Shown here in pieces: positions 34,219-42,427 of a stretch of 64,000 nt of DNA. Where the stretch lies: the NCBI RefSeq assembly GCF_000830005.1, contig NZ_CP010407.1, positions 8,072,001-8,136,000 on the forward strand. Direction: 5' to 3'. Origin of the DNA: Streptomyces vietnamensis. Lineage in GTDB: Bacteria; Actinomycetota; Actinomycetes; Streptomycetales; Streptomycetaceae. The notes beneath the pieces are model-generated. The model searched no databases, had not been told where the DNA came from, and saw only the letters and a list, made by a program, of their open reading frames with translations. How positions within the stretch are numbered: the stretch's first letter is position 1; each line of letters begins with the position of its first letter. Position numbers and translations under genes: made by a program.

Positions 34219-35244
34219 TCACGGTGGGCTGGGCAGATGGAGGACGGCCGCGCCGTGGACGCGGCCGGCGGCGAGGTCGTCCAGGGCCGTGTCGGCGTCG
34301 GCGAAGTCGTAGCGGGTGAGCGTCGGCCGCAGCCGGTGTTCCGCGGCGGCGGCCAGGAAGGCGCGGCCGTCCTCGCGGGTGTTGGCGGTGACGCTGCGGA
34401 CGGTCCGTTCCCGGAAGAGGTGCCTCTGGTAGTCCAGCCGCGGGATGTCGGACAGGTGGATGCCCGCGACGGCGAGCGTTCCGCCGCTGCCCAGGGCCTC
34501 CAGGGCCACCGGGACGAGGGCGCCCACGGGGGCGAAGAGGATGGCGGAGTCCAGCGGTTCGGGCGGCCCTGTCCGGGCGTCGCGTGCGGAGGCGGCGCCG
34601 AGCTCCAGGGCGAGGGCCCGGGCGGCGGGGGAGCGGGTGAGGACGTGGACGGTGGCGCCCTCGGCGAGGGCGAGCTGCGCGGTGAGGTGGGCGGAGGCGC
34701 CGAAGCCGTAGACGCCGAGCCGGCCGCCGGCGGGGAGGTCCGCCCGGCGCAGGGCCCGGTAGCCGATGATCCCGGCGCAGAGCAGGGGCGCCAGCTCCTC
34801 GGCCGGATATCCGGAGGGCATCTCGTAGGAGTGGTCCGCGGGGACGGTGGCGTACGCGGCGTAGCCCCCGTCCGCGTCCCAGCCGGTGTAGAGCGACGAG
34901 AGGCACAGGTTCTCCCGGCCGCGCGTGCAGTACGGGCACACCCCGCACGTACCGCGGAGCCACGGGATGCCGATCAGGGCACCGGCCGTGGGCCCAGTGA
35001 CCCCACGGCCTGTGGCCACGACGTCGCCTACGGCCTCGTGGCCGGGCACGACCCGCTCGCGGTGCGGCAGCAGGTCGTGGTCGCGGACGTGCAGGTCGGT
35101 ACGGCACACACCGCAGGCCCGGACGCGGACCAGCAGCTCGCCCGGCGACGGGGACGGTACGGGCAGTTCCGCGCGCTCCAGGCTGCCCGATCGGTCGGCG
35201 GGGACGACCCAGGCCGGCATCGTCTCCGGAAGCGGGGTGTCCAT
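34219..35244 (-). CDS. zinc-dependent alcohol dehydrogenase
   Basis: A 341-residue medium-chain dehydrogenase. The catalytic zinc site is represented by CGVCRTDLH at 45-53 and GHEAVGDV near 70, and the structural zinc by [15 protein letters not shown] near 100. The cofactor motif is [11 protein letters not shown] near 180. GAGGAGG lies 4 bp before the ATG at 35244. It belongs to the AdhP-like NAD(P)H alcohol dehydrogenases with broad aldehyde/alcohol substrates. It stands alone, convergent with the sialidase-fold gene and sharing the terminator at 34178-34212. Confidence 0.9.
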   Translation of the reverse strand: MDTPLPETMPAWVVPADRSGSLERAELPVPSPSPGELLVRVRACGVCRTDLHVRDHDLLPHRERVVPGHEAVGDVVATGRGVTGPTAGALIGIPWLRGTCGVCPYCTRGRENLCLSSLYTGWDADGGYAAYATVPADHSYEMPSGYPAEELAPLLCAGIIGYRALRRADLPAGGRLGVYGFGASAHLTAQLALAEGATVHVLTRSPAARALALELGAASARDARTGPPEPLDSAILFAPVGALVPVALEALGSGGTLAVAGIHLSDIPRLDYQRHLFRERTVRSVTANTREDGRAFLAAAAEHRLRPTLTRYDFADADTALDDLAAGRVHGAAVLHLPSPP

Positions 35245-35454
35245 GGGGCCTCCTCGGCTCGACCACGGAATCGGCCGGGTCACGCGGGGCGCCCCCTTCG
35301 GCTCGCCCGGCCCTCTTCCGAGCGTCTTCCCGGACCACACGCACGCATGCCGGGACATGCCGGGAGACGGGGGCCGGGGCATGAGGAGGATCTTCGCGGG
35401 CAGTCGAACGGCGAGGGAGCCGCGTCCCTCACGACCCAGGGAGCTGGTGTGATC

Positions 35455-35865
35455 ATGGCACGTGCCGCACGGACCGGCCCTCCGACCCGTCCGGGCCCGT
35501 CGGAGCCGCAGCCGACGCCCCCTACGAACCCCTTCCCTCCCGACCCACCGCCACCGGCACCGGGTCCCCGGCCGGCACCGCCGCCGCGGCCCGGTCCCGA
35601 GCGCCGACCACCGGAGGCGACGGCGGGTACGCCGCCCGACGACCCGGTTCCGCCGAGCCCCACCCCGGCGCCGGGGCCCGGCCCCGGCCCGCAGCCGGGC
35701 CCGCTCCCCGGCCCGGTGCCCGCACCGGGCGGCCCCGACCCGGTGCCGCCGGCGCCGCCGCAGCCCCGACCGGATCCTCCTGGACCAGGCGGCCCGCGCC
35801 CGGAGCCGGGGCCTCATCCCGGTCCACTGCCCGGGCCGGTACCCCTGCCGGAGCCGGTCACCTGA
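35455..35865 (+). CDS. proline-rich low-complexity protein
   Basis: A 136-residue protein made almost entirely of Pro, Gly, Arg and Glu/Asp, with repeats of PGP and PPxP ([12 protein letters not shown], then [12 protein letters not shown] at the end). It has no signal peptide or membrane segment and no recognised domain. A GGGAG site precedes both the ATG at 35455 and a GTG at 35449. Codon bias cannot separate coding from non-coding here because Pro codons are GC-rich anyway. The reading is supported by the Shine-Dalgarno site and the stop placed just before the next gene, so I give moderate confidence. Confidence 0.5.
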   Translation: MARAARTGPPTRPGPSEPQPTPPTNPFPPDPPPPAPGPRPAPPPRPGPERRPPEATAGTPPDDPVPPSPTPAPGPGPGPQPGPLPGPVPAPGGPDPVPPAPPQPRPDPPGPGGPRPEPGPHPGPLPGPVPLPEPVT

Positions 35866-35871
35866 CTGCTG

Positions 35872-36828
35872 TCACGTCCAGGCGGTGAGCAGTCTGCCGT
35901 GGTGGCCGGCCAGCCAGGTGGCGAAGTCCTGGAGGGCCGGGTTCAGGTCGCGGACGGCGACGAGGTCCCGGGCCGCGGTGAAGCGGTGCTCGCACTCCGC
36001 GTAGAACTGGAACATGTTGCCCGACTCGTCCGCGCCCGGGAATCCCTGCGCGCGCCACTCGTCCGGGCTGAGGGGTCGGTACCGCACCGGTTCGTCGAGG
36101 GACAGGCTGAGGGCCGCGGCCATGTCGGCGACCTTGAGGTGCTCGCCGGCGATGCTGATCGTGGCGGCGATCAGGTCGGCGCCCCGCCGGAGAATCGACA
36201 GGGCGGTCCTGCCGATGTCGTCGACCGCGATGCCGGAGAGCCGGCTCCCGCCCATGGGGTAGGTGAGCTGGAAGGCGCCGTCCGGGCCGCGCTGCGGGGC
36301 GAAGGCGCCGAACAGGTTCTCCCAGTAGAACGTGGCGCGCAGGAACGTGGTCGGCACCGCTTCCTCGGTGAAGTAGTGGTCCGCTTCCGCCTTGGCGTCG
36401 AAGTGCGGCACCTTGTAGTGCTCCTGGAGCGTGGGCATGCGGTCGTCGTCGAGCGGGATGCACTCCCGGGTGTCCTCGAGGGTGGACCAGACCGCGTGCT
36501 GGATGCCCGCGTGGGAGGCGGCCTGGGCGAGCGCCTGTGCCTGGGCCTTCTCGCGTTCCGCGGACAGGTGCTCCCAGAAGTTGGTGACGAGGAACGCGCC
36601 GTACGCGTGCTCGAAGGCCGGCGCGAGACTGGCCGGATCGTCCATGTCGGCCTGGACGATGTCGTCGACGCCGAGACGCTTCAGCTCCTGGGCGGCCTCC
36701 CCTTCGGGGTGGCGGGTGACGGCGCGTACCGTGAACTCGCCCTCGCGGTCGGCGAGGACGGCCCGCACGAGCCCGCCGCCCTGCCTACCGGTCGCTCCGA
36801 TCACCGTGATGATCTTCTTCTCGGTCAT
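35872..36828 (-). CDS. NmrA/HSCARG-like NAD(P)-binding protein
   Basis: A 318-residue atypical short-chain dehydrogenase. The dinucleotide motif is GATGRQGGG at residues 11-19, preceded by IITVI. The family has lost the usual catalytic Tyr-x-x-x-Lys and often senses NADP(H) redox state or acts as an NADPH-dependent reductase. ATG at 36828 begins MTEKKIITVIGATG; an upstream frame extension has no good start. It ends 6 bp from the proline-rich gene on the other strand. Substrate or partner is unknown. Confidence 0.85.
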   Translation of the reverse strand: MTEKKIITVIGATGRQGGGLVRAVLADREGEFTVRAVTRHPEGEAAQELKRLGVDDIVQADMDDPASLAPAFEHAYGAFLVTNFWEHLSAEREKAQAQALAQAASHAGIQHAVWSTLEDTRECIPLDDDRMPTLQEHYKVPHFDAKAEADHYFTEEAVPTTFLRATFYWENLFGAFAPQRGPDGAFQLTYPMGGSRLSGIAVDDIGRTALSILRRGADLIAATISIAGEHLKVADMAAALSLSLDEPVRYRPLSPDEWRAQGFPGADESGNMFQFYAECEHRFTAARDLVAVRDLNPALQDFATWLAGHHGRLLTAWT

Positions 36829-36891
36829 GGCTCGATCGCCTCGCACCTCGGACTCGTGATTCGGCCGCTGTCGTCCCGCTCGCCGTCCGTC

Positions 36892-38754
36892 CTATCCGCC
36901 CCCGCCCTCCCGCTTGTCCTCGTCGACGATCTCGGCGTCGACGATGTCCTCCTCGCCTCCGGCCGTGGGCCCGGCGTCGGAGGGGGCCTGCTGTGGGGAG
37001 CTGTACATCGCGGCGCCGATCCGCTGCGCGACCGTGCTCAGCCGGTCGACGGCGGTGCGGATCTCGGCTGTATTGTCGCCTGGGGCGGACTCGCCCTTGA
37101 GCTTCTCCTTCAGCTCGCCGAGCGCGGCCTCGACCTCGGCCTTGACGTCACCGGGGACCTTGCCCTCGTTGTCCTTGAGCAGCTTCTCGGTCTGGTAGAC
37201 GAGCTGCTCGCCCTGGTTGTGGGTCTCGGCGGCCTCGCGGCGGCGCCGGTCCTCCTCGGCATGGGCCTCGGCGTCGCGCATCATCCGCTCGATGTCGTCC
37301 TTCGGCAGCGAGGAGCCGCCGGTGACGGTCATCTTCTGCTCCTTGCCCGTGCCGAGGTCCTTGGCCGTGACGTGCATGATGCCGTTGGCGTCGATGTCGA
37401 AGGCGACCTCGATCTGCGGGACGCCACGCGGGGCCGGCGGCAGACCGGTCAGCTCGAACATGCCGAGCTTCTTGTTGTACGCCGCGATCTCGCGCTCGCC
37501 CTGGTAGACCTGAATGGTCACCGAGGGCTGGTTGTCCTCGGCGGTGGTGAAGATCTCCGAGCGCCGGGTCGGGACCGTGGTGTTGCGCTCGATCAGCTTG
37601 GTCATGATGCCGCCCTTGGTCTCGATGCCGAGGGACAGCGGGGTCACGTCGAGGAGCAGGACGTCCTTGACCTCGCCCTTCAGGACACCGGCCTGCAGGG
37701 CCGCGCCGACGGCGACGACCTCGTCGGGGTTCACGCCCTTGTGCGGGTCCTTGCCGGTGAGCGAGCGCACCAGATCGGTCACCGCGGGCATCCGGGTGGA
37801 GCCGCCGACCAGGATGACGTGGTCGATGTCGGCGACCTGGATCCGCGCGTCGTCGACCGCCTGGTGGAACGGCGTCCTGCAGCGCTCCAGGAGGTCTTCC
37901 GTCATCTTCTCGAACTGCGCCCGGGTGAGCTTCTCCTCCAGGTGCAGCGGGCCCTCGGCGGAGGCCGTGACGTACGGCAGGTTGATGGACGTCTCGGTCG
38001 CCGACGACAGCTCGATCTTCGCCTTCTCCGCGGCCTCGCGCAGCCGCTGCACCGCCATCCTGTCCTTGGACAGATCGACGCCGTACCCGTTCTTGAACTG
38101 CTTGACCAGGTGGTCGACGACGCGCTGGTCCCAGTCGTCACCACCGAGGTGCGTGTCCCCGTTGGTGGCCTTCACCTCCACGACGCCCTCACCGATCTCT
38201 AGGAGGGACACGTCGAAGGTGCCGCCACCGAGGTCGAAGACGAGGACCGTCTGATCGTTCTCCTTGTCCAGGCCGTACGCGAGCGCGGCCGCGGTCGGCT
38301 CGTTCACGATGCGCAGGACGTTGAGCCCCGCGATCTCGCCCGCCTCCTTCGTGGCGGTCCTCTGGGAGTCGTTGAAGTACGCGGGCACGGTGACCACCGC
38401 GTCCGTGACCTCCTCCCCCAGGTAGGCCCCGGCGTCGCGCTTCAGCTTCTGCAGCACGCGGGCGGAGATCTCCTGGGCGGTGTACCGCTTGCCGTCGACC
38501 TCGCCGCTCGCGGGGAACCGCCAGTCGGCTTCTCCCATGTGCCGCTTGACCGACCTCACGGTGCGGTCCACGTTCGTCACGGCCTGCCGCTTGGCCAGCT
38601 CGCCGACCAGCACGTCACCGCCCTTGGCGAAGGCGACCACGGACGGGGTGGTCCGCGCACCCTCCGCGTTCGCGACGACCGTCGGCTCACCGCCCTCGAG
38701 GACGGACACGACCGAGTTCGTCGTTCCCAGATCGATACCCACCGACCGAACCAT
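36892..38754 (-). CDS. dnaK: orphan DnaK (Hsp70) chaperone
   Basis: A 620-residue Hsp70. The ATPase domain begins [20 protein letters not shown], with [24 protein letters not shown] and [12 protein letters not shown] as the nucleotide-binding motifs. The substrate domain has [16 protein letters not shown] near 390, and the tail ends with an acidic stretch ([18 protein letters not shown]). The second of two tandem ATGs (38754) has better spacing from GGGAGG and matches usual DnaK N-termini. No grpE, dnaJ or hspR follows, and no HAIR-type operator (CTTGAGT-N7-ACTCAAG) was seen upstream, so it is probably a second, differently controlled copy. Confidence 0.93.
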   Translation of the reverse strand: MVRSVGIDLGTTNSVVSVLEGGEPTVVANAEGARTTPSVVAFAKGGDVLVGELAKRQAVTNVDRTVRSVKRHMGEADWRFPASGEVDGKRYTAQEISARVLQKLKRDAGAYLGEEVTDAVVTVPAYFNDSQRTATKEAGEIAGLNVLRIVNEPTAAALAYGLDKENDQTVLVFDLGGGTFDVSLLEIGEGVVEVKATNGDTHLGGDDWDQRVVDHLVKQFKNGYGVDLSKDRMAVQRLREAAEKAKIELSSATETSINLPYVTASAEGPLHLEEKLTRAQFEKMTEDLLERCRTPFHQAVDDARIQVADIDHVILVGGSTRMPAVTDLVRSLTGKDPHKGVNPDEVVAVGAALQAGVLKGEVKDVLLLDVTPLSLGIETKGGIMTKLIERNTTVPTRRSEIFTTAEDNQPSVTIQVYQGEREIAAYNKKLGMFELTGLPPAPRGVPQIEVAFDIDANGIMHVTAKDLGTGKEQKMTVTGGSSLPKDDIERMMRDAEAHAEEDRRRREAAETHNQGEQLVYQTEKLLKDNEGKVPGDVKAEVEAALGELKEKLKGESAPGDNTAEIRTAVDRLSTVAQRIGAAMYSSPQQAPSDAGPTAGGEEDIVDAEIVDEDKREGGGG

Positions 38755-38951
38755 CATCGGCCTCCCAACCATCACCGAGGCACGCCCGGCGTCGAGCGCT
38801 CCACGTCTCGGCGACTTCCCCGGCACGCCCGGCACATGCCATCCCTCGGGAGATGGCCTGCCCCCCCGCGTGTTCGGCAGGCCCGCCGCGACCACCCCGA
38901 CCTGCTCCCCCTCCTGGACCGCACCCTGACCGACGGCTGAGGGCTCCGGCC

Positions 38952-39000
38952 CGGGAGAGGGAGAGGGGGAGGGGGAGGGAAAGGGGGAGGGGGAGGGGGA
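38952..39000. repeat. G-rich polypurine tract
   Basis: A 49-base run of purines made of GGGAGA and GGGGGA units on the plus strand, with many G-runs of 3-5. It lies between the aldo/keto reductase stop (39022) and the dnaK start, in the 267-bp upstream region of dnaK. It could form a G-quadruplex on the plus strand. The remaining upstream sequence shows no clear promoter. Confidence 0.8.
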
Positions 39001-39021
39001 CGCGCCCGGTGGGTGCGCGGG

Positions 39022-39861
39022 TCAGTTCAGCTCGTCGGGGTGCGGGCCGGTGCGCAGGCCGCGGTCGAGACCGGCGATCGCCGCCATCTCCTCGTCCGTC
39101 AGGACGAAGTCGAACACGTCGAAGTTGGCGCGGATCCGGGCCGGGGTCACCGACTTGGGGATGACCACGTTGCCGAGCTGCAGGTGCCAGCGGATGACGA
39201 CCTGCGCCGGCGACTTGCCGTGGGCGGCGGCGATCGCGGCGATCGCCGGGTCGTCGAGGACCGCGCCCTGCGCCAGCGGACTCCACGCCTCGGTGGCGAT
39301 CCGGTGCTCGCCGTGGAAGGCGCGCAGTTCGGACTGCTGCAGCGCGGGGTGCAGCTCGATCTGGTTGACGGCCGGGGTCAGCGCGGCGCCGTCCATCAAT
39401 CGGCGCAGGTGCTCGGGCTGGAAGTTGGAGACGCCGGCGGCGCGGATCCGGCCCTCCTCGGCGAGCCGCTCCAGGGCGCGCCAGGAGTCGCGGTACAGGT
39501 CACGGGCCGGGGTGGGCCAGTGGATCAGGTACAGGTCGACGTAGTCCAGGCCGAGCTTGGCCAGGCTGTCGTCGAAGGCGCGCAGCGTGGCGTCGTAGCC
39601 CTGGTCGGCGTTCCACAGCTTGGTGGTGACGAACAGCTCCTCGCGGGCGAGCCCGGAGGCGCCGAGGGCACGGCCGACGCCGGCCTCGTTGCCGTAGACG
39701 GCGGCGGTGTCGATGCTGCGGTAGCCGGCTTCGAGGGCGGAGGTGACGGCGGCGGTGGTCGCGTCGTCGGCGACCTGGAAGACGCCGAAGCCGAGCTGCG
39801 GGATCTCGACGCCGTTGTTCAGCGTGACGGTGGGGACGGTGGAGGTGGTGGACGGTGCCAT
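39022..39861 (-). CDS. aldo/keto reductase
   Basis: A 279-residue NADPH-dependent reductase of the 2,5-diketo-D-gluconate reductase type. The catalytic set is visible: Asp and Tyr in IDTAAVYGNE near 50-60, Lys in TTKLWN near 82, His in LIHWP near 115. The cofactor segment IPKSVTPARIRANFDVFDF lies near 235. ATG at 39861 is the only start at the family position; AAGGAG lies 12 bp upstream. It follows the NTF2-like gene by 17 bp and both follow an MFS gene, suggesting one transcript. The natural carbonyl substrate is unknown. Confidence 0.9.
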   Translation of the reverse strand: MAPSTTSTVPTVTLNNGVEIPQLGFGVFQVADDATTAAVTSALEAGYRSIDTAAVYGNEAGVGRALGASGLAREELFVTTKLWNADQGYDATLRAFDDSLAKLGLDYVDLYLIHWPTPARDLYRDSWRALERLAEEGRIRAAGVSNFQPEHLRRLMDGAALTPAVNQIELHPALQQSELRAFHGEHRIATEAWSPLAQGAVLDDPAIAAIAAAHGKSPAQVVIRWHLQLGNVVIPKSVTPARIRANFDVFDFVLTDEEMAAIAGLDRGLRTGPHPDELN

Positions 39862-39878
39862 GGTGTGCGGGTGCTCCT

Positions 39879-40238
39879 TCACTTGGTGCGGGTGGAGAGG
39901 GTGTAGCGGACGGTCTGGGCGCTGATGAGTCCGTCGCGGAAGACGAAGGTGTCCACGCCGTCGGTGACCTCGTGGGCGCTGCCGGCGGCGGCCCACCGCA
40001 GGAACAGCACGTCTCCGGCGAACTGCGGGGTCAGCTGCCACTCGGCGTCGGGAAGGTCGGCGAGCAGCCGGCCGATGCCCTCGCGGACTCCCGCGCGTCC
40101 GGTCAGGACGCCTTCGGGAGTGAGGAAGACGGCGTCCTCCGTGTAGTTCTCGCTGATGAGGTCCAGGTCGCCGGTGCCGAGGCGCCGGCCGTGGTCGGCG
40201 AAGACTTCCTGCGGGGTGCGGGTGTGCGGGGTGTTCAT
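39879..40238 (-). CDS. NTF2-like (SnoaL-type) small protein
   Basis: A 119-residue cone-shaped NTF2-fold protein with an N-terminal helix (TPQEVFADHGRRLGTGDLDL), then ENYTEDAVFLTPEGVLTG and a long sheet ending FRDGLISAQTVRYTL. Such proteins are cyclases, isomerases or ligand carriers, and the pocket residues cannot be assigned. ATG at 40238 is the natural start. It is placed between the MFS transporter and the aldo/keto reductase, so it may act on the same small molecule. Confidence 0.8.
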   Translation of the reverse strand: MNTPHTRTPQEVFADHGRRLGTGDLDLISENYTEDAVFLTPEGVLTGRAGVREGIGRLLADLPDAEWQLTPQFAGDVLFLRWAAAGSAHEVTDGVDTFVFRDGLISAQTVRYTLSTRTK

Positions 40239-40289
40239 GGAGGGTCGCTCCGGGGGATCGAGGGACCAGTGGGGTGGAGGGGACGGGGA

Positions 40290-41534
40290 TCAGTGGTGTA
40301 CGGGGGAGGGGGCGGCGGACGCCGTGACGGCACCGGCCTCGACGGCGCCGGCACCGGCCTCGTCCGGGACGCGGTCGGCGTCCTTCGCGGGGGTCCGGCG
40401 CTCCAGCGCGGCGGACCAGAAGGCGAGGCCGAGGGCGGCGGCGGCGAGGGCGGCGCCGACCCAGTTCGGGGAGGTGTAGCCGAGGCCGGCGGTGATGACG
40501 ATGCCGCCGAGCCAGGCGGCGAGCGCGTTGCCGAGGTTGAAGGCGCCGATGTTGACGGCCGAGGCCAGGGTCGGCGCGCCGTGGGCCTGGTCGAGGACGC
40601 GCTTCTGCAGCGGCGGCACGGTGGCGAAGCCGAGCGCCCCGACGAGGAGGATGGTGATCGCGGCGAGGACCTTGTCGTGGGCGGTCACGGTGAACAGGGC
40701 GAGGACGATCGCGAGGCCGCCGAGGGTGGCGTACAGCAGGGGCATCAGCGCCCGGTCGGCGTACCGGCCGCCGAGCAGGTTGCCGAGGAACATGCCGACG
40801 CCGAAGAGCACGAGCAGCCAGGTCACGGCGCCGTCGGAATAGCCGGCGGCGTGCGTCATCATCGGCGCGATGTAGGTGATCGCGGCGAAGACACCGCCGA
40901 AGCCGAGCACGGTCATAGCCATCGCGAGCAGCACCTGCGGGTTGCGGAAGGCCTTCAGCTCGCCGCGTAGCCGGGCGCCCTCGGGGCGGGGCATGGCGGG
41001 CACGAGCCTGACGATGCCGAGCAGCCCGATCACGCCGAGCGCGGCGACGATCGCGAAGGTGGTGCGCCAGCCGACGGCCTGCCCGATGAAGGTGCCGAGG
41101 GGCACGCCGACGATGTTGGCGACGGTCAGTCCGGTGAACATGGTGGCGATGGCGCCGGCCTTCTTGTCCGGGGCGACGAGCTCGGCGGCGACGACGGACC
41201 CGATGCCGAAGAACGAGCCGTGGGCGAGCGAGGCGATCACGCGGCCGGTCAGCATCATCCCGAAGTTCGGGGCGAGGGCGGAGGCCAGGTTGCCGAGCAC
41301 GAACAGGCCCATCAGCAGCATGAGCATCCGCTTCCGGCTCACCTTGTTGCCGAGGACGGTCAGCAGCGGCGCGCCGAGGACGACGCCGAGCGCGTAGCCG
41401 GTGACCAGCAGGCCCGCGGTGGGGATGGTGACGCCGTAGTCGGCGGCGATCTCGGGCAGCAGACCCATGATCACGAATTCGGTCGTACCGATACCGAAGG
41501 CCCCGACTGCAAGAGCGAGCAGAGCGAGCGGCAT
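40290..41534 (-). CDS. MFS transporter, AraJ/YdhP-like drug or sugar efflux
   Basis: A 414-residue 12-helix major facilitator. The first helix (PLALLALAVGAFGIGTTEFV) and VSRKRMLMLL between helices 2 and 3 fit the DHA1 group of AraJ-like efflux proteins. The C-terminus ends in a short Ala/Glu-rich tail. ATG at 41534 starts at the family position with a GGAAGGGGG site upstream; an ATG at 41579 would add a hydrophilic leader. It heads the run MFS, NTF2-like, aldo/keto reductase and has its own promoter with an overlapping palindrome. Substrate is not predicted. Confidence 0.88.
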   Translation of the reverse strand: MPLALLALAVGAFGIGTTEFVIMGLLPEIAADYGVTIPTAGLLVTGYALGVVLGAPLLTVLGNKVSRKRMLMLLMGLFVLGNLASALAPNFGMMLTGRVIASLAHGSFFGIGSVVAAELVAPDKKAGAIATMFTGLTVANIVGVPLGTFIGQAVGWRTTFAIVAALGVIGLLGIVRLVPAMPRPEGARLRGELKAFRNPQVLLAMAMTVLGFGGVFAAITYIAPMMTHAAGYSDGAVTWLLVLFGVGMFLGNLLGGRYADRALMPLLYATLGGLAIVLALFTVTAHDKVLAAITILLVGALGFATVPPLQKRVLDQAHGAPTLASAVNIGAFNLGNALAAWLGGIVITAGLGYTSPNWVGAALAAAALGLAFWSAALERRTPAKDADRVPDEAGAGAVEAGAVTASAAPSPVHH

Positions 41535-41582
41535 GGCTCGCCCCCTTCCGGAATTGCTTGAACGATCCCTTTGCATGCCTTC

Positions 41583-41612
41583 ACAATAGTTGCATGCGCG
41601 CCATACTTGCAA
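41583..41612 (-). promoter_or_regulatory. MFS promoter with overlapping palindromic operator
   Basis: On the minus strand -35 TTGCAA (41612-41607) and -10 TATTGT (41588-41583) are separated by 18 bp. The inverted repeat TTGCA-N13-TGCAA (41590-41612) covers the -35 and spacer, as expected for a repressor site. Transcript would start near 41576, about 42 bp before the MFS ATG. Confidence 0.62.
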
Positions 41613-41927
41613 GCGCGGGTAGGTGGTGTGATCTGGATGGCGCTGACCGCAGGCTAAGTCGGCCCAGGGGTGACGCGGGCTGCTCGGTACTGCTGTAGGG
41701 CTCCCGTCGAAGGCGGCGGCGCGTCGGCTCGTCGCCGTGACCCTGGCCGGGCTGTTGCCCGCGGCCCGAAGCGCGGATCGGACTCCCGCCGGGGCGGAGG
41801 AGGAGCCGGGCCATGAGTGTGGTCACCGCCGTGGCCGTCACCACGGCCACTGACGGCGGCCATACCCCCTCCCCGTATCATGGGGCGCGCCCGGTCGCTA
41901 CGGATCGGGCCGAGAACGGAGGGTGAA
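41613..41927. other. intergenic region before the copper-type cassette
   Basis: About 315 bp with no convincing gene; open frames on both strands lack start sites and normal codon bias at their ends. At 41862-41878 the sequence ATACCCCCTCCCCGTAT has ATAC/GTAT ends around C-runs, partly like copper-responsive CsoR operators (which are ATACCC-GGGTAT), followed by CCCC-N7-GGGG. It is 50 bp before the next gene. I see nothing else. Confidence 0.5.
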
Positions 41928-42350
41928 GTGGCGACGCGCCAGGAGACCGCGACATGGCCGGGCCGATGTGTGCTCGCCGTCGTGCTGCTCTTCGGCATCG
42001 TCTTCATGCACGCCCTGGGGCACTCCGACGAGCACCGCGCCGTCGGCGTCACCGCCCACACGACGGCCGGGTCGCACGCCTCCGCTCCGGCGGTGGAGCA
42101 AGCGGCTGCCGCCGACGACCATGGCGCGTCGCACCCGGCACCCGCCCATGGGGCGGGAGTCGCCGCGCTCTGTCTCGCCGTGCTCGGCGCAGGCATCGGA
42201 CTGCTCCTCCTGTGGCGTGCGGCCCGCAGGCGGCTGCCGCTCGGCGATGTCTCACGGGCGACGGAGCGACTGGCGTACGCGCTCCGCGCGATCCCGCCTC
42301 CCGCTCCGCCCGGGTCCCTCCTGGCACGCCTGTCGTTGTTGCGCATATAG
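41928..42350 (+). CDS. small His-rich two-helix membrane protein (DUF6153-like)
   Basis: A 140-residue protein with one helix near residues 12-27 (GRCVLAVVLLFGIVFMHAL) and a second near 80-100 (GVAALCLAVLGAGIGLLLLW). Between them is an outward loop with many His (HSDEHRAVGVTAHTTAGSHA, DDHGASHPAPAHGAG), suitable for binding copper or another metal. GTG at 41928 has GGAGGGTGAA directly upstream. It precedes a copper oxidase gene by 77 bp. Resemblance to DUF6153 is from memory of the layout, not tested. Confidence 0.66.
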   Translation: MATRQETATWPGRCVLAVVLLFGIVFMHALGHSDEHRAVGVTAHTTAGSHASAPAVEQAAAADDHGASHPAPAHGAGVAALCLAVLGAGIGLLLLWRAARRRLPLGDVSRATERLAYALRAIPPPAPPGSLLARLSLLRI

Positions 42351-42427
42351 GGCGACCGACCGCTCCTCGCCGCGAGCGGAACCGATCCCTTTCGCATGCA
42401 ACGACCACGTCAAGAGGTTCCACCGGC

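Noticed and set aside
38836..38940. Short plus frame with good codon bias ending in [16 protein letters not shown]
   Set aside because: Only 34 codons, no ribosome site, opposite the dnaK upstream region. It may be a gene relic, but the evidence is too thin to call.
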